From contig NZ_AJSX01000004.1 in assembly GCF_000262245.1 (NCBI RefSeq), positions 1-64,000 on the forward strand: DNA of 64,000 bases, in the 5' to 3' direction. Under the pieces are notes generated by a model that saw nothing but the letters and a program-made list of their open reading frames with translations, did not search any database and was not told where the DNA came from. Positions 19,752-30,080 of this stretch are shown here, in pieces; position 1 is the stretch's first letter, and each line of letters begins with the position of its first letter. Origin of the DNA: Pasteurella bettyae CCUG 2042. Lineage in GTDB: Bacteria; Pseudomonadota; Gammaproteobacteria; Enterobacterales; Pasteurellaceae. The position numbers and the translations under genes are program-made.

Positions 19752-20102
19752 ATGAGCAACATCATTAAACAACTTGAAGAAGAACAATTAAAACAAAACG
19801 TACCTAGCTTCCGTCCAGGTGACACATTAGAAGTTAAAGTATGGGTAGTTGAAGGTAGCAAAAAACGTCTGCAAGCATTCGAAGGCGTGGTTATTGCAAT
19901 TCGTAACCGTGGCTTGCACTCAGCATTCACTTTACGTAAAGTATCTAACGGTACTGGCGTTGAGCGTGTTTTCCAAACTCACTCACCTGCAATTGATAGC
20001 ATCTCTGTTAAACGTAAAGGTGCTGTACGTAAAGCTAAACTTTACTACTTACGTGAACGTTCAGGTAAATCTGCACGTATCAAAGAACGTCTTGGTGAAT
20101 AA
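19752..20102 (+). CDS. rplS: 50S ribosomal protein L19
   Basis: A 116-residue large-subunit protein at the 30S/50S interface. [36 protein letters not shown] and the C-terminal [21 protein letters not shown] are diagnostic. Last gene of the rpsP operon, ended by a strong terminator. A 117-codon overlapping frame from 19849 is only its shadow. Confidence 0.99.
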   Translation: MSNIIKQLEEEQLKQNVPSFRPGDTLEVKVWVVEGSKKRLQAFEGVVIAIRNRGLHSAFTLRKVSNGTGVERVFQTHSPAIDSISVKRKGAVRKAKLYYLRERSGKSARIKERLGE

Positions 20103-20124
20103 TTTCCTTAGTTATCATCAAACT

Positions 20125-20155
20125 AAAAAAGGCTCGAATATTCGAGCCTTTTTTG
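20125..20155 (+). terminator. Strong intrinsic terminator of the rpsP operon
   Basis: GGCTCGAATATTCGAGCC hairpin preceded by six A and followed by six T. Confidence 0.92.
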
Positions 20156-20178
20156 TTGATATTCACCAGACAAATAAA

Positions 20179-20219
20179 AAAAGTGCGGTCAAAATTTTTT
20201 AAAATACAACCGCACTTTT
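20179..20219. terminator. Inverted uptake-signal pair after rplS / rraA
   Basis: AAGTGCGGT (20181-20189) and ACCGCACTT (20209-20217) between convergent rplS and rraA. Confidence 0.7.
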
Positions 20220-20237
20220 CATTCTTTATTTCAGTAA

Positions 20238-20738
20238 TTATTCAGTATCTAACTCATCTAATTCAAGCACTTCTTGAGAAAGAATAATGCCAGTTAAATC
20301 TGCATACACATAATCTTCTGGGAAGAAAGTTACTCCTCCAAAATTGACAGGAATATCGCTTTCACCTTGATTATTTTCATCTGCGCCTACTGGAATTGGG
20401 GCAAGCGCTTGAATACCGATATTAATATTTTCAAGTTGACTTAATTGACGAACAGCGCCATACACAATAATACCTTCCCAGCCATTATCTGCCGCCAATT
20501 GTGCCAAATCGGCATCAATTAATGCACGACGTACAGCACCACCACCATCAACCAGTAATACACGACCTTCACCTTGCTCTTCTAAGATTTCAGCGATCAG
20601 TCCATTTTGTTCAAAACATTTCACAGTTGTTACTTTGCCATAGAACTCACTCACACCACCAAAGCTTGAAAAAATTGGTTCAACGACATCCACTTGGTCT
20701 AAATAGATATCACAGAGTTCTGAAGTATCGATACGCAT
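20238..20738 (-). CDS. rraA: Ribonuclease E activity regulator RraA
   Basis: A 166-residue protein of the RraA family, which binds the RNase E C-terminal scaffold and slows RNA decay. [45 protein letters not shown] (about residues 80-101) and [10 protein letters not shown] are typical. E. coli orthologues lie next to menA, as here (menA upstream, same strand, 104 bases away). Confidence 0.96.
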   Translation of the reverse strand: MRIDTSELCDIYLDQVDVVEPIFSSFGGVSEFYGKVTTVKCFEQNGLIAEILEEQGEGRVLLVDGGGAVRRALIDADLAQLAADNGWEGIIVYGAVRQLSQLENINIGIQALAPIPVGADENNQGESDIPVNFGGVTFFPEDYVYADLTGIILSQEVLELDELDTE

Positions 20739-20812
20739 AGGATTCCCTTTTGTGTCATTTAAACTTCGCTTAGTATAAACTGCTTTCTAAGATAACTCAA
20801 ACAAGCATAAAA

Positions 20813-20831
20813 ATAGCCTCACAAAGAGGCT
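20813..20831 (-). terminator. Terminator of menA
   Basis: TAGCCTC-ACAAA-GAGGCTA hairpin; on the minus strand it is followed by TTTTTAT. Confidence 0.75.
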
Positions 20832-20842
20832 AATTAATCCAA

Positions 20843-21751
20843 CTATTTTGCTAGAACTAAACCAATGCTAAATAACACATTGGTTAATAAAGCTAATAAA
20901 GACATCTGTCCGAGCATGGGTCTCAATAACAATGGATCTTTACTGCGATACACAAATAGACCATGTTTAACTAATAATGGAATGGCGAAAATAAATAAAT
21001 ATCCCCAAATTGAATTCACATTTATAGATGAAAATAAGAGATAACATAGAATACCACTAATTAATAGCATCCAATGATAGACACGGCTTTTATCTACGCC
21101 TAAACGTACTACTAAAGTATATTTCCCCGCTTTTCTATCCTGTTCAATATCACGCATATTATTAATATTCAATACCGCCACGGATAAAAAACCACAACCA
21201 CTGGCAGGTAAGAAAACGGTCCAGTTGATATTATGAGCTTGTAAATAATAAGTTCCAACAACGGCTAATAAACCAAAAAATAAGAAGACAAATAAATCGC
21301 CCAAGCCTAAATAGCCATAAGGTTTTTTACCAACCGTATAAGCAATAGCTGCAACGATAGATGCAATACCTAATGCAATAAACACAATTAAATCTTGCAT
21401 GCTTTGATAAGCAGTTGATAATAAAGCAAACCCTGAAATTAGAATTAACACAATAGTGACAATCAAACCTTTACGAAGCTGCGCTTCTGTCATATGTCCT
21501 TTTTGAATACCACGTAATGGACCAATACGTTCAGCGGTATCTGAACCTTTTTGAAAATCCCCATAATCATTGGCAAAATTAGACAAAATTTGTAATAAGG
21601 TCGCCGTCAATAAACATAAAATCGTAATCGTCCAGTCAAAATAACCAAACCAATATGCCACTGCAGAGCCTGTAAAAATAATGGCTAATGCAAGAGGGAG
21701 AGTTCTTGGTCTAGCAGTTTCTAACCAAGTTTTAATCGTACTTTGTGTCAT
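20843..21751 (-). CDS. menA: 1,4-dihydroxy-2-naphthoate octaprenyltransferase MenA
   Basis: A 302-residue UbiA-family membrane prenyltransferase joining the naphthoate ring to a polyprenyl chain in menaquinone synthesis. Seen: ARPRTLPLALAIIFTGS at the N-terminus, the aspartate motif NFANDYGDFQKGSD (around residue 59-72) and the second motif NNMRDIEQDRKAGK (around 190-203), plus about eight hydrophobic segments. Menaquinone is the quinone of anaerobic respiration in this family. Other men genes are not in the window. Confidence 0.96.
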   Translation of the reverse strand: MTQSTIKTWLETARPRTLPLALAIIFTGSAVAYWFGYFDWTITILCLLTATLLQILSNFANDYGDFQKGSDTAERIGPLRGIQKGHMTEAQLRKGLIVTIVLILISGFALLSTAYQSMQDLIVFIALGIASIVAAIAYTVGKKPYGYLGLGDLFVFLFFGLLAVVGTYYLQAHNINWTVFLPASGCGFLSVAVLNINNMRDIEQDRKAGKYTLVVRLGVDKSRVYHWMLLISGILCYLLFSSINVNSIWGYLFIFAIPLLVKHGLFVYRSKDPLLLRPMLGQMSLLALLTNVLFSIGLVLAK

Positions 21752-21840
21752 AAAATTTCTAAAAATGAGACCGCACTTTATCGCGGTGTTATAATGGAAT
21801 TGCTATTTTATCAATACTCATGTGATATTTTAAGGAAAAT

Positions 21841-22566
21841 ATGTCGGAAACTGCACTTCAATTACAGCCTATTGCGATTATTCACAGCCCTTACAAGGAA
21901 AAATTTTCTGTACCACGACAACCTAATTTAGTACAAGATGGAACAGGAATTGTGGAATTATTAGCACCTTATAATCAACCAGAAGCAGTACGTGGTTTAG
22001 AGGAATTTAGTCATCTTTGGTTGATTTTTCAGTTTGATAAAAATCCTGTTGGAAAATGGCAGCCAACTGTTCGCCCACCTCGCTTAGGAGGAAATCAACA
22101 CGTCGGCGTATTTGCCTCTCGCTCCCCTTTTAGACCGAACAGTTTGGGGCTTTCTAAAGTTGAATTACGACAAGTGGAAATTAGCCATGGCAAAATACTG
22201 CTTCATCTTGGTGCTGTTGATTTAGTGGATGGCACACCGATTTATGATATTAAGCCCTACATTGCTTATGCAGATAGTGAGCCTCTTGCTAAATCAAGTT
22301 TTGCGCAAGAAAAGCCACAGATAAAACTAACTGTTTCATTTTCCTCAGAAGCTAAAACTCAACTGGAAAAATTTTCCAAAATTTACCCGCAGTTTGTGCG
22401 ATTTATTACCGAGGTAATTCAACAAGATCCACGCCCAGCTTACCAACAAGGCAAGCCCACAGAACGGGAATATGGTATTTTATTATATAAATATAATGTT
22501 CGTTGGCGAATTCAGAAAGGAACCACCAATCAAGCTGAGATCTTTGAAATCACAGAAACAACATAG
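21841..22566 (+). CDS. trmO: tRNA (adenine-N6)-methyltransferase TrmO (TsaA/YaeB)
   Basis: A 241-residue protein of the TsaA/UPF0066 fold, which makes the N6-methyl group of m6t6A37 in threonine t[56 protein letters not shown] and [16 protein letters not shown] (about residues 118-133) are all family-conserved. Single gene diverging from menA and convergent with folA. Ribosome binding site AAGGAAAAT precedes ATG 21841. Confidence 0.94.
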   Translation: MSETALQLQPIAIIHSPYKEKFSVPRQPNLVQDGTGIVELLAPYNQPEAVRGLEEFSHLWLIFQFDKNPVGKWQPTVRPPRLGGNQHVGVFASRSPFRPNSLGLSKVELRQVEISHGKILLHLGAVDLVDGTPIYDIKPYIAYADSEPLAKSSFAQEKPQIKLTVSFSSEAKTQLEKFSKIYPQFVRFITEVIQQDPRPAYQQGKPTEREYGILLYKYNVRWRIQKGTTNQAEIFEITETT

Positions 22567-22585
22567 GAGACTGATTGCCTCCTAT
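22563..22585. terminator. Weak bidirectional hairpin between trmO and folA
   Basis: ATAGGAG-N9-CTCCTAT overlapping the trmO stop and just short of folA; no strong T-run. Confidence 0.4.
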
Positions 22586-22589
22586 CAAT

Positions 22590-23072
22590 TTATTTGCGTA
22601 CTAAAATTAAAAAGCGTAAATCATAAGCATTGTGTTCATCAGCTTGACGATATTCCTCATATTCTATCTGCCATTCATGCCAATTAATTTCTGGGAAAAA
22701 AGTATCTCCCTCAATTTCTGCTTGAATTTGGGTTAAATATAATTTATCTGCCTTGGCTAGATACTGTTTGAATAACTGCCCACCACCGATCAATAAAACT
22801 TCTTCAGAATTTTTGACAAAATCTACCGCACTTTCTAAGCTTTCTTTCCATACCACATCTTCATGTTCGAAAGGTTGTCGTGAAAGCACAATATTAATCC
22901 GTTTGGGTAAAGGACGCCCAATGCTCTCAAAGGTTTTACGTCCCATAATCACTGGTTTACCCGTAGTATTTTTGCGGAACCATGCTAAATCCGCAGGTAA
23001 ATGCCAAGGCATTTGGTTATCTTTACCGATGACATTATTTTTTGTTGTAGCAACTATTAAGCTAAATATCAT
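22590..23072 (-). CDS. folA: Dihydrofolate reductase
   Basis: A 160-residue NADPH-dependent enzyme making tetrahydrofolate; target of trimethoprim. FSLIVATTKNNVIGKDNQMPWHLPADLAWF carries the active-site Trp and Asp positions, followed by PVIMGRKTFESIGRPLP and VLLIGGGQLFKQYL. ATG 23072 is chosen since it follows GAGAGAAT and gives the family N-terminus; the frame open to 23096 would add eight residues. An uptake signal lies inside the gene near 22828. Confidence 0.98.
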   Translation of the reverse strand: MIFSLIVATTKNNVIGKDNQMPWHLPADLAWFRKNTTGKPVIMGRKTFESIGRPLPKRINIVLSRQPFEHEDVVWKESLESAVDFVKNSEEVLLIGGGQLFKQYLAKADKLYLTQIQAEIEGDTFFPEINWHEWQIEYEEYRQADEHNAYDLRFLILVRK

Positions 23073-23096
23073 AATTCTCTCATTATATCCATTCAA

Positions 23097-23561
23097 TCAT
23101 ACGACGGGTGTACCACGATAAAATAACAAACGAGGTAAAGCAAGTCCAAATACTAATGCCCCTAAAATAAATCCCGCTTTGATAAAATAATCAATCATTT
23201 GTGCAAATAATTCTGGGCTTGAACCAAGGGAATTAATTTTTACAATTGCGATCATTGCTTTATAAGCATAAACGCCTGGAATCATAGGAATAATTGCGGC
23301 AACAGTAAATACTTTTGGGTGTGCTAAATAACGTTGAGCAATATTTACTCCAATAAATCCTATTAAACCTGAGGCCAGAAATGTCGCTAATTCAATAGGT
23401 GCGCCAAAGTATATTAGGAGTGAACGAAAACTATGTCCTAACGCACCTAAAATTGCACAATAGTATAGTGCTTTATTAGGAACATTAAAAATTAATGCAA
23501 ATCCGACGGCAGGTATAGCAGCGAAAATCATATCATCTATTAATGAAAAGAATAAATTCAT
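23097..23561 (-). CDS. yjjB: ThrE-type exporter subunit YjjB
   Basis: A 154-residue protein with four hydrophobic segments, matching the small C-terminal module of the ThrE threonine/serine exporter family (YjjB). In E. coli YjjP and YjjB together export succinate; the substrate here is unknown. The start at ATG 23561 lies one base after the yjjP stop (TAAAATG), so the two are translationally coupled. The gene ends 24 bases before the folA start on the same strand, suggesting a yjjP-yjjB-folA unit. Confidence 0.85.
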   Translation of the reverse strand: MNLFFSLIDDMIFAAIPAVGFALIFNVPNKALYYCAILGALGHSFRSLLIYFGAPIELATFLASGLIGFIGVNIAQRYLAHPKVFTVAAIIPMIPGVYAYKAMIAIVKINSLGSSPELFAQMIDYFIKAGFILGALVFGLALPRLLFYRGTPVV

Positions 23562-23562
23562 T

Positions 23563-24351
23563 TTAATATCCCCAACTTGCAATATTTAATACCGATAATG
23601 CCATCACAATGCCCATACAAGCCCCAAATGTTAGTATAGAGGCAATTGTCCAACGGGCTAATCCCATATTAATATGTCCTTTCAAAATATCAGCAAGAGA
23701 ATTAATTAAAGGAAACCCGGGAATCAATAATAATACACTAGAAGCAAGTGCAATATGAGGATCATTTCCTAAATTAAACTTTAATGCTAACCCTGAAATC
23801 ATTGAGGCAACAAATGCAGTACAAGCAAATACGATCAAAGGATTAAAATGATAAGCCGACAGACTCTGACGAATATACATCGCCACAGAAGAAGCAACAA
23901 ATGTGATTAAACAAATCATTGCATCTCCACCAGATAGATGTGCAAAACTAGCACAAGATAAACCTATCATCAATACTACAAAATATCGATTATATTTCAT
24001 TGGTTTAATGCTGGCTAATTTCTGTTTAACTCGCTCTAAATCATAGATTTTATGTTCAGTGGCAATCACAATATGATGGACATCAGTAACAACCTGCATA
24101 TTAATACCTTTATCCACATTCTTACGGGTAGTCGTAATACAATGACCTTTAGTTAATGTGGTTACAATAACTGCATTAGGTGTCAAAGCACATTCTACAC
24201 TCTCTACCCCCAATGCCTTACCTAAACGAGTTGCTAACAATACGACTAACTCACTTTCCGCACCATGTTGTAGCAATAATAATGCAGTTTGCACACATAA
24301 TCGGGTAATTTCCCGCTGTTTTTCGGAATCCATTTCAGCTTGCTTATCCAT
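23563..24351 (-). CDS. yjjP: ThrE-type exporter subunit YjjP
   Basis: A 262-residue protein of the ThrE N-terminal (DUF1212) family. A soluble N-terminal part (RLCVQTALLLLQHGAESELV to about residue 110) is followed by five hydrophobic segments. It pairs with YjjB immediately downstream to make one exporter split over two chains. Strong ribosome binding site AGGAG five bases before ATG 24351. Diverges from proB. Confidence 0.86.
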   Translation of the reverse strand: MDKQAEMDSEKQREITRLCVQTALLLLQHGAESELVVLLATRLGKALGVESVECALTPNAVIVTTLTKGHCITTTRKNVDKGINMQVVTDVHHIVIATEHKIYDLERVKQKLASIKPMKYNRYFVVLMIGLSCASFAHLSGGDAMICLITFVASSVAMYIRQSLSAYHFNPLIVFACTAFVASMISGLALKFNLGNDPHIALASSVLLLIPGFPLINSLADILKGHINMGLARWTIASILTFGACMGIVMALSVLNIASWGY

Positions 24352-24518
24352 ATTAACTCCTTTTTCTAACTATAAAGGATTATATACGTTTGGCATGAAA
24401 AATTTTTGTTCTAAATCACAAAAGTATAATCAAAACTAGATGATTTATTGATTAGATAATGTTAATTTATCAAATAGTTAAAACCAGTACTAGATTATTC
24501 ATGGTCAGGAGTATGAAT

Positions 24519-25640
24519 ATGGAACGAGCAAATCAAGCACAAAAAACCATCGTGGTCAAATTTGGAACCAGTACATTAACACAGGGAACGCCCAAATTAA
24601 ATCGACCGCATATGATGGAAATTGTGCGTCAATTTGCTCGTCTTCACCAAGAAGGTTATCGTATTGTTATTGTTACCTCAGGTGCAATTGCGGCTGGTCG
24701 TGATTATCTCAACCATCCACAATTACCACCCACAATCGCTTCAAAACAATTACTGGCAGCGGTAGGTCAAAGCCAATTAATTCAAACTTGGGAACAATTA
24801 TTTGCCATTTATGATATTCATATGGGGCAACTGTTATTAACTCGTGCTGATATTGAAGACCGTGAACGTTTTCTAAATGCGCGTGATACGCTACATGCGC
24901 TACTGGATAACGGTATTATTCCTGTGGTTAATGAAAATGATGCAGTAGCGACCGCAGAAATCAAAGTCGGCGATAATGATAATTTATCTGCATTAGTGGC
25001 TATTCTAGTTCAAGCTGAACAACTTTATTTATTAACGGATCAACAAGGGTTATTTGATTCAGATCCCCGTCAAAATCCAAATGCAAAACTTATTCCTGTC
25101 GTAGATGAAATTAATGAGCATATACGTTCTATTGCTGGTGGCAGTGGAACCAATCTCGGCACGGGAGGAATGTTTACAAAAATTACCGCTGCTGATGTTG
25201 CAACCCGTTCTGGCATTGAAACTATTATTGCACCAGGCAATCGTCCTAATGTGATTGCTGATCTTGCCCACGGTGAAGCCATTGGTACAAAATTTACGGT
25301 ACAAGCCGACCGTTTAGAAAGCCGCAAACAATGGCTATTTGCCGCTCCATCTGCTGGCTCAATTACGATTGATAATGGCGCTGAAAGTGCATTATTAATG
25401 CAACATAAATCTTTATTACCCGCAGGTATTTTATCTATTGAGGGGCGTTTTTCCCGTGGAGAAGTGGTAAAAATTCGCACTCAAAATGGTAAAGATATTG
25501 CACTTGGGATGCCTCGCTATAACAGTGATGCACTACACCTTATTAAAGGTCAGAAATCACAAGATATTGAACAGATTCTTGGCTACGAATATGGTTCAGT
25601 TGCTATACATCGTGACGATATGATTATTTTAAAAAAATAA
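24519..25640 (+). CDS. proB: Glutamate 5-kinase
   Basis: A 373-residue enzyme that phosphorylates glutamate in the first step of proline synthesis. [14 protein letters not shown] opens the amino-acid-kinase fold, with [40 protein letters not shown] (around residues 134-158) and [12 protein letters not shown]; a PUA domain makes up the C-terminal 90 residues. ATG 24519 lies seven bases after AGGAG; the frame is open upstream to 24459 but that extension is not family-like. ProA and ProC are not in the window. Confidence 0.96.
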   Translation: MERANQAQKTIVVKFGTSTLTQGTPKLNRPHMMEIVRQFARLHQEGYRIVIVTSGAIAAGRDYLNHPQLPPTIASKQLLAAVGQSQLIQTWEQLFAIYDIHMGQLLLTRADIEDRERFLNARDTLHALLDNGIIPVVNENDAVATAEIKVGDNDNLSALVAILVQAEQLYLLTDQQGLFDSDPRQNPNAKLIPVVDEINEHIRSIAGGSGTNLGTGGMFTKITAADVATRSGIETIIAPGNRPNVIADLAHGEAIGTKFTVQADRLESRKQWLFAAPSAGSITIDNGAESALLMQHKSLLPAGILSIEGRFSRGEVVKIRTQNGKDIALGMPRYNSDALHLIKGQKSQDIEQILGYEYGSVAIHRDDMIILKK

Positions 25641-25657
25641 TGATGCATTTTAAGGAT

Positions 25658-25690
25658 AAAAAAGTTGGCACGAGACCAACTTTTTATTTT
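25658..25690. terminator. Bidirectional terminator between proB and methyltransferase
   Basis: AAAAAGTTGG-N8-CCAACTTTTT with A and T runs on either side. Confidence 0.8.
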
Positions 25691-25695
25691 ATAGA

Positions 25696-26451
25696 TTATT
25701 TTTGACTACATACTGCAATAAAATTAAGCTTACGTCCTTTATCATTAAAGGTTTTAAACATACGTTTAAATTGTTCTCGATTTTCAGGTTTCATGGCATT
25801 TTTAATAATTTTTGCAGCACCTAATAAACCCTCATCATAAATCATGCCTTTAGGTGATAATAAAGTCATATCCCCAGTGAAAGTATCCACGTTACGGAAA
25901 CCTGAGTCAGTAAAGACTTGTTTCCATCCTGCTTTAGTCAATGGAGTGACTGTTACATTAATAGCATTACGCATATTTTCTAAAATAGCTTCATGATCTG
26001 TCCCCACTAACATTACATCATGGGTTAACAAGAAACCACCTGGCTTAAGTACTCGGAAATATTCAGCTACCGCTTTTTTCTTTGCCTCTACAGGTAGCAT
26101 CGTGAGCATAGCTTCATTAATCACAATATCAAAACTATTATCTTCAAAAGGTAATTTCATGGCATTGGCACGTTGTACATGAATTTTATCCTCAACACCA
26201 TTAGCTTTAATATTAGCTTTTGCTTTTTCTAGTGCGGCTTCATCTAAGTCAACGCCTTCAATATGACAGCCAAACTGCTTAGCAAGCCCTATTGATGTGG
26301 TTCCCATATTACAAGCAACCTCAAGTACTTTTTTATCTGCACTAAAATCTGCATTAGCAATAAGCCAATCAGTCGCTTTTTTACCACCAGGACGTAAACG
26401 TGTTTTACCCAAACGAGCTAAAAAATTATGGCCAACTTCATCTTTACTCAT
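25696..26451 (-). CDS. Class I SAM-dependent methyltransferase, substrate unknown
   Basis: A 251-residue Rossmann-fold methyltransferase. KKVLEVACNMGTTSIGLAKQFG (around residues 39-60) is the SAM-binding motif I, followed by HIEGVDLDEAALEKAK and NSFDIVINEAMLTMLP, as in the UbiE/small-molecule methyltransferase group. A similar stand-alone gene is common in the Haemophilus group. I cannot name the substrate. Single gene, convergent with proB. Confidence 0.8.
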   Translation of the reverse strand: MSKDEVGHNFLARLGKTRLRPGGKKATDWLIANADFSADKKVLEVACNMGTTSIGLAKQFGCHIEGVDLDEAALEKAKANIKANGVEDKIHVQRANAMKLPFEDNSFDIVINEAMLTMLPVEAKKKAVAEYFRVLKPGGFLLTHDVMLVGTDHEAILENMRNAINVTVTPLTKAGWKQVFTDSGFRNVDTFTGDMTLLSPKGMIYDEGLLGAAKIIKNAMKPENREQFKRMFKTFNDKGRKLNFIAVCSQK

Positions 26452-26548
26452 AGAAACTTCTCCTAAAACCCTAGCAATATCCGACTAAATATATCAGGTT
26501 TTATAAAAAAATGAAATTAATTATTATTAGCTTAGTAACAGACAATAA

Positions 26549-26597
26549 AAAAGTGCGGTAAGTTTTACAAAATTTTCATAAAACCAACCGCACTTTT
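26549..26597 (-). terminator. Inverted uptake-signal terminator after crp
   Basis: AAGTGCGGT (26551-26559) and ACCGCACTT (26587-26595) flank an AT-rich loop, just beyond the crp stop. Confidence 0.7.
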
Positions 26598-26611
26598 AAT
26601 GACCAAATTAA

Positions 26612-27289
26612 TTATCTTGCACCAAATACCACAATGGTTTTGCCATGAGCCGCAATCAGATGTTGGTCTTCCAACATTTTAAGAATACGCCCTACTGTTT
26701 CACGAGAACAACCTACCATTTGACCTATTTCTTGACGGGTAATTTTAATTTGCATGCCATCAGGATGTGTCATAGCATCAGGCATTCTCGCAAGATTTAA
26801 TAAAGTTTGTGCAATGCGACCTGTTACATCAAGAAATGCTAAATTACTTACTTGTTTTGAAGTATTTTGTAAACGATGAGACAGTTGTGCTGAAAGATAC
26901 ATTAAAATTTCAGGATTAACTTGAATTAACTGACGAAATTTTTTATAAGAAACTTCTGCAATTTCACAAGCTGTTTTTGCTTTAACCCAAGCTGAACGCA
27001 CTTGTCCTTCTTCGAACAATCCAACTTCACCGAAAAACTCTCCTTGAGCAAGATAAGAAAGAATCATTTCTTTTCCTTCTTCATCTTTTACCATCACCGC
27101 AGCAGAGCCTTTCACAATATAATACAAAGTATCTGCTGATTCACCTGCATGAATTAATGTTGTTTTTGCAGGATATTTATGGATATGACTATGAGAAAGA
27201 AACCAATCTAATGTTGGATCCATTGCTGAGCCAGTTGGCACTTGACTTGGTGATACACCTAATGGATGTGCATGCACTTGTTCTAGCAT
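26612..27289 (-). CDS. crp: cAMP receptor protein CRP
   Basis: A 225-residue global regulator of catabolism and, in this family, of competence. The cAMP-binding domain starts near [23 protein letters not shown] and contains [21 protein letters not shown] (phosphate-binding cassette); the C-terminal helix-turn-helix is [20 protein letters not shown] (about residues 183-202). The N-terminal 25 residues before the domain are variable. ATG 27289 is chosen from the GAGG site in front of it; the frame is open further to 27412 but that part overlaps yheU. Confidence 0.97.
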   Translation of the reverse strand: MLEQVHAHPLGVSPSQVPTGSAMDPTLDWFLSHSHIHKYPAKTTLIHAGESADTLYYIVKGSAAVMVKDEEGKEMILSYLAQGEFFGEVGLFEEGQVRSAWVKAKTACEIAEVSYKKFRQLIQVNPEILMYLSAQLSHRLQNTSKQVSNLAFLDVTGRIAQTLLNLARMPDAMTHPDGMQIKITRQEIGQMVGCSRETVGRILKMLEDQHLIAAHGKTIVVFGAR

Positions 27290-27344
27290 AAAAACCTCAT
27301 TTAACCGTTTGGAGAGCGGATGCTCTATTATAAAAAGTCCATTT

Positions 27345-27554
27345 TTAGGCGTTATTAGCCTTGATATCAATGGTTTGATGTAATTCTGACCAAAATATCG
27401 CAACGTTGCCACTACGAATCTGACTCAGTAAATTCTCTGTTTTCTCAGCCAAAGAAAGTTCTTCCATGCCATAATCAGTTCCTTCACGTAAAATAAAACT
27501 TTCAACAATATTGATTAAAGTTTCTTTTTCTAATTCTTGCCATGGAATAATCAT
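27345..27554 (-). CDS. yheU: YheU family protein (UPF0270)
   Basis: A 69-residue acidic protein beginning [29 protein letters not shown], the UPF0270/YheU signature. No known biochemical role. It lies between slmA (nine bases upstream) and crp (55 bases downstream) on the same strand, an arrangement typical of the Haemophilus group. E. coli yheU is also near crp. Confidence 0.9.
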   Translation of the reverse strand: MIIPWQELEKETLINIVESFILREGTDYGMEELSLAEKTENLLSQIRSGNVAIFWSELHQTIDIKANNA

Positions 27555-27563
27555 TTTCTATCT

Positions 27564-28211
27564 CTATGCAAATAAAGGCTCAATTAAACGCCATTGCTGT
27601 TCAAATCCCTGATTAGGAATATAGCGAAAATTAGTTCTAACTAGTCGCATAAACTGACCTTCACAAAAAGTTGCTAAATAAGTGGCTATTGTACGCTCAT
27701 CAACCACAAAACTTTTTCCCTCTCGCAATTTACGCATTTGTAAAATATTCACAAATTGTAGCTCTAAACGATCAAAAAACAAGGCTACTCGAGCTTGTAA
27801 TTTTGCCTCTTCAAACATTAACGCATGTCCTGTCAAAATGCGAGTTAATCCTGGGTTTTTACGTGCAAAGTCTAAGATCATTTGTAGAATATCACGAATG
27901 CGACTTTCTGTATTGGTTTCCATCTTAATTGAATAACTGATGCGACTAAATAAGCTACTTTCAATATTTTCAATTAAAGCTTCAAACATCTTTGTTTTAC
28001 TTGGGAAATAACGATAAAGAGCAGCTTCTGAAACCCCAACTTCTTGAGCAAGACGTGCTGTTGTCATCCGCTCCATACCACGTTCTGAATGAAGCATATG
28101 AGTGAGGACGGTCAAAACTTGTTGACGGCGCTCTTTCACACTACGCTTTTCAACTTTTGGCACTTTTGGTGGCATTAGCTCAATATTTTCTAGAATTAAT
28201 TGTTCTGCCAT
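27564..28211 (-). CDS. slmA: Nucleoid occlusion factor SlmA
   Basis: A 215-residue TetR-fold DNA-binding protein that blocks FtsZ ring assembly over the nucleoid. The helix-turn-helix is visible in [36 protein letters not shown] (about residues 43-78), which matches SlmA rather than efflux repressors. It sits three bases after dut, as in E. coli dut-slmA, and ahead of yheU-crp. Confidence 0.95.
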   Translation of the reverse strand: MAEQLILENIELMPPKVPKVEKRSVKERRQQVLTVLTHMLHSERGMERMTTARLAQEVGVSEAALYRYFPSKTKMFEALIENIESSLFSRISYSIKMETNTESRIRDILQMILDFARKNPGLTRILTGHALMFEEAKLQARVALFFDRLELQFVNILQMRKLREGKSFVVDERTIATYLATFCEGQFMRLVRTNFRYIPNQGFEQQWRLIEPLFA

Positions 28212-28214
28212 AAC

Positions 28215-28670
28215 TTATTTCTTGCCTGAATGACCAAAACCACCTTCACCACGTTCTGTTTCGACAAAATCAGAAACAATATTAAATTCCGCTTGTACTA
28301 CAGGCACAAATACTAATTGAGCAATACGATCACCAACTTCAATTTTGAAAGGTTCTGAACCACGATTCCACATAGATACCATTAATGGGCCTTGATAATC
28401 TGAATCAATTAAACCCACTAAATTACCTAATACAATACCATGTTTATGACCTAAACCTGAACGAGGCAAAATTACCGCAGCTAAATTAGGATCAGCAATA
28501 TAAATAGATAAACCTGTTGGAATTAATTTTGTTTCTCCAGGTTGTAATTCAAAACTCTCATCAATTAACGCTCGTAAATCTAAACCAGCTGAACCATAGG
28601 TTGCATAAGCAGGTAAAGGAAAATCTGTTCCGATACGTTGATCTAAAATTTTCACATCAATTTTTTTCAT
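28215..28670 (-). CDS. dut: dUTP diphosphatase
   Basis: A 151-residue trimeric dUTPase that keeps uracil out of DNA and supplies dUMP. The five conserved motifs are seen: [43 protein letters not shown] and the C-terminal [10 protein letters not shown]. Its ATG overlaps the coaBC stop by one base (TAATG), so it is translationally coupled. Confidence 0.99.
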   Translation of the reverse strand: MKKIDVKILDQRIGTDFPLPAYATYGSAGLDLRALIDESFELQPGETKLIPTGLSIYIADPNLAAVILPRSGLGHKHGIVLGNLVGLIDSDYQGPLMVSMWNRGSEPFKIEVGDRIAQLVFVPVVQAEFNIVSDFVETERGEGGFGHSGKK

Positions 28671-29875
28671 TATTGTTTCTCGTTATATTTTTCTACTATT
28701 TTATTGACTAATTGTTTAGCTAATTCAGTTTTAGAATTCTGCGGTAAACTGGCTGAACCCGTTTGCCAAAATAACTGCAATGCATTTTGATCTGCACCAA
28801 AAACTTGCCCACCAGCCACATTATTCGCACAAATTATATCTAAATTTTTTCGATTTAACTTATCTTTTGCATAAGCTTCAACATTTTGAGTTTCTGCTGC
28901 AAAACCGACGGTGAATGGACGATTCTCCCTTAAATGACCAACATCGGCAATAATATCAGGATTTTTTACCAATTTAATTTGCATTTCATCGCTGGCTTTC
29001 TTAATTTTCTGATCTGCAATTTCAGCCACTCGATAATCGGCTACCGCAGCACAACCAATAAAAATGTGATTTTGTACCGCAGTTTTTAAAGTTACTTGCC
29101 ACATTTCTTGAGCTGAAACCACATCTATCCGTTTGACGTTATTAGGAGTTGCTAAATTAACTGGACCAGAAATAAGTGTAACCTCTGCACCTCTCATAGC
29201 AAAAGCCTCAGCGATTGCAAATCCCATTTTTCCTGAACTATGATTGCTAATATAACGTACAGGATCAATGGCTTCTCTTGTTGGCCCTGCTGTAATGGCT
29301 ACTTTTAAATGCGCTAAATCTTGCAGAACAGATAAATCCTGGCAAAGAGCATCATAAATTTCTGCGGGTTCAGACATACGGCCTGCCCCAACGTCACCAC
29401 AAGCTTGAAAACCACTATTAGGGCCGATTAAATGAACGCTTCGTCTAACTAATGCTTGTAGATTTTCTTGCGTAGCAGTTTGACGATACATTTGTTGATT
29501 CATGGCTGGTGCTAAATAAATAGGAGAAGCTGTCGCTAAGCAAATAGTTGAAAGCAAATCATTTGCCATACCTACACGAAGACGAGCAATAAAATCTGCA
29601 CTGGCAGGAGCGATTACAATGGCATCAGCCCACTTTGCTAATTCTATATGCCCCATAGCAAGTTCTGCTTGAGGATCAAGTAAGGACTGTGAAACTGGAT
29701 TTCCTGAAATAGCTTGTAAGGTTAATGCAGTCACAAATTCAGCAGCTGCTGCGGTTAAAACAACCCGTACATCTGCCTCACTTTTACGTAATAAACGAAT
29801 AAATTCAATGGTTTTATAAGCAGCGATGCCGCCTGTAATACCCACTACAATTCGTTTACCTTTCAAATTTTGCAT
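28670..29875 (-). CDS. coaBC: Bifunctional phosphopantothenoylcysteine decarboxylase / phosphopantothenate-cysteine ligase
   Basis: A 401-residue bifunctional enzyme carrying out two steps of coenzyme A synthesis. The N-terminal CoaC flavoprotein domain has [11 protein letters not shown], the APAMNQQMY loop and [13 protein letters not shown] with the catalytic cysteine (around residue 159); the C-terminal CoaB domain starts near [28 protein letters not shown]. First gene of the coaBC-dut-slmA-yheU-crp run. Its partner coaD is found 5 kb away. Confidence 0.97.
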   Translation of the reverse strand: MQNLKGKRIVVGITGGIAAYKTIEFIRLLRKSEADVRVVLTAAAAEFVTALTLQAISGNPVSQSLLDPQAELAMGHIELAKWADAIVIAPASADFIARLRVGMANDLLSTICLATASPIYLAPAMNQQMYRQTATQENLQALVRRSVHLIGPNSGFQACGDVGAGRMSEPAEIYDALCQDLSVLQDLAHLKVAITAGPTREAIDPVRYISNHSSGKMGFAIAEAFAMRGAEVTLISGPVNLATPNNVKRIDVVSAQEMWQVTLKTAVQNHIFIGCAAVADYRVAEIADQKIKKASDEMQIKLVKNPDIIADVGHLRENRPFTVGFAAETQNVEAYAKDKLNRKNLDIICANNVAGGQVFGADQNALQLFWQTGSASLPQNSKTELAKQLVNKIVEKYNEKQ

Positions 29876-30080
29876 TATTCCCCCAAGATCTCGCCTCTTA
29901 TTTTCAAGAGGTAAAATTACATGAACATGAATTCATACATTCTACTTCAAATTTCCTTAAGAAAAAATTTTATTTTTACGATCTATTTCAAAAATTTATG
30001 TTATTACGCTAGCTTTTAATTAAAAGCATAAGCAAAGTTATTGTTCACAATCTAAAAGTACAACCAAAAGAGCATTTTTT

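Noticed and set aside
19849..20202. 117-codon frame overlapping rplS
   Set aside because: Out-of-frame shadow of rplS; runs through its terminator.
27290..27412. N-terminal extension of CRP
   Set aside because: It overlaps yheU, lacks a ribosome binding site, and does not look like CRP; ATG 27289 has a good site.
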